Below, in pieces: positions 4,835 to 5,146 of a stretch of DNA of 5,146 bases. The DNA comes from Streptococcaceae bacterium (GTDB lineage Bacteria > Bacillota > Bacilli > Lactobacillales > Streptococcaceae). Position 1 is the first letter of the stretch, and each line of letters opens with the position of its first letter. The stretch covers positions 1 to 5,146 of the forward strand of contig WREM01000084.1 of NCBI GenBank assembly GCA_009779335.1, given 5' to 3'. The position numbers and the translations under genes are program-made. The notes beneath the pieces were generated by a model. It searched no databases and was not told the DNA's origin. It was given only the letters and a program-made list of their open reading frames with translations.

Positions 4835-4942
4835 AACCACCGTTTGCTACTTGATGCTTATTTTTTGGATTCGAATACACTATTAAGGAGTGAAATTTTT
4901 TGTAGAATCAATTAGAAATAAGCAAAACTATCTCATCTACAA

Positions 4943-5033
4943 TGAACTCTAAGGGAGTCAAACCCTTATTTACCATAACCCTGTGTAGGTAGTTACATCG
5001 CTACAAGTAAATTCTCTCAACTAAGAAGAGTCC
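4943..5033 (-). ncRNA. tRNA-like structure C (91 nt, anticodon arm replaced)
   Basis: On the minus strand GGACTCT pairs with AGAGTTC (7 bp, one G-U), followed by a discriminator A. The T arm AAGGG-TTTGACT-CCCTT is canonical and directly abuts the acceptor. A D-arm-like hairpin TCT-TAGTTGAG-AGA follows the 5' acceptor strand but lacks the usual GG. In place of an anticodon arm, ATTTAC pairs with GTAAAT (6 bp) and encloses 33 nt with a further hairpin (GTAG...CTAC). The size would suit a long-variable-arm tRNA, but no 7-nt anticodon loop is found. It is probably a tRNA-like domain of a larger RNA, or a decayed tRNA gene. Confidence 0.5.
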
Positions 5034-5037
5034 TAGA

Positions 5038-5071
5038 CAGTTAGTAGTAAGACGGTCAATACTACCAACTG
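5038..5071. repeat. 12-bp hairpin
   Basis: The arms at 5038-5049 and 5060-5071 pair over 12 bp (one G-U on the minus strand) around a 10-nt loop. It lies 4 nt upstream of tRNA-like C on the minus strand, so a strong hairpin precedes C just as one precedes A. Confidence 0.55.
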
Positions 5072-5091
5072 AAAAAATAATAGAAAGAAGG

Positions 5092-5120
5092 GTGTATTTA
5101 AAACACGATAATAAATACAC
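5092..5120. repeat. 9-bp hairpin
   Basis: GTGTATTTA and TAAATACAC form a perfect 9-bp stem with an 11-nt loop. It is AT-rich and lacks a U-tract, so it is not a typical terminator. It may be part of the structured RNA or an operator-like inverted repeat. Confidence 0.5.
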
Positions 5121-5128
5121 AAATCGGT

Positions 5129-5142
5129 CGCCCCGTAGGGCG
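5129..5142. repeat. GC-rich hairpin with a UACG tetraloop on the minus strand
   Basis: On the minus strand CGCCC-TACG-GGGCG forms a 5-bp GC stem closed by C(UACG)G, a member of the very stable UNCG tetraloop class. It is the most GC-rich spot in the right-hand region and lies at the window edge. It could be the 5' end of a structured RNA on the minus strand, or a terminator stem of a plus-strand gene beyond the window; the bases after it are not visible. Confidence 0.5.
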
Positions 5143-5146
5143 TTAA

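Larger units (their letters stand above)
4476..5146 (-). other. gene-free structured region upstream of rep
   Basis: No frame here has a convincing ribosome binding site or protein-like sequence. The region is saturated with inverted repeats and three tRNA-like modules, all readable on the minus strand, the same sense as rep. Two explanations fit. It may be a single large structured non-coding RNA; classes such as GOLLD and ROOL occur in phages and mobile DNA of Lactobacillales and are often found near tRNAs. Alternatively it may be an eroded tRNA array. I cannot match it to a known class by eye. I found no clear promoter with good -35 and -10 boxes. Confidence 0.45.

Noticed and set aside
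4476..5146. CRISPR array or direct-repeat cluster
   Set aside because: The repeats are inverted, differ from each other, and show no regular spacer pattern.

Overview
The window looks like part of a low-GC Gram-positive plasmid or plasmid-like mobile element, most likely from Lactobacillales. The evidence is a RepA_N-type replication initiator, AT-rich DNA with strong GGAGG-type ribosome binding sites, and a run of small phage-like genes. Everything convincingly coding lies on the minus strand, so the genetic order runs from the right edge to the left edge.

Right part (about 4476-5146): about 670 bases with no credible gene, packed with inverted repeats. Read on the minus strand it holds at least two tRNA-like folds with good acceptor and T arms but abnormal D and anticodon arms (4530-4602 and 4943-5033). 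It also holds a shorter acceptor/T-arm minihelix (4687-4725) and several strong hairpins. It is either a decayed tRNA array or one large structured RNA lying just upstream of rep.

Middle (3112-4475): the rep gene, with an inferred origin inside its linker-coding part (two 17-21 bp palindromic repeats and a perfect DnaA box). A 59-residue two-helix membrane protein gene follows and shares an ATGA stop/start with rep. Downstream is a short, decayed remnant of a phage-type cytosine-C5 DNA methyltransferase (2923-3117).

Left part (1-2900): eight tightly overlapping minus-strand genes. In order they encode a DUF3850/ASCH-like protein, three predicted membrane proteins (203, 74 and 173 aa), a 42-aa basic protein with a near-ideal ribosome binding site, two small soluble proteins (57 and 61 aa), and a cytosine-C5 DNA methyltransferase that runs off the left edge. 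Every junction overlaps by 1-11 nt, which implies one translationally coupled operon, possibly continuing from rep because no terminator is visible between them. Its overall function is not recognised. The methyltransferase probably marks or protects the element's DNA, and the ASCH-like protein suggests nucleic-acid or modified-nucleotide handling. The membrane block between them is the most open question in the coding part.
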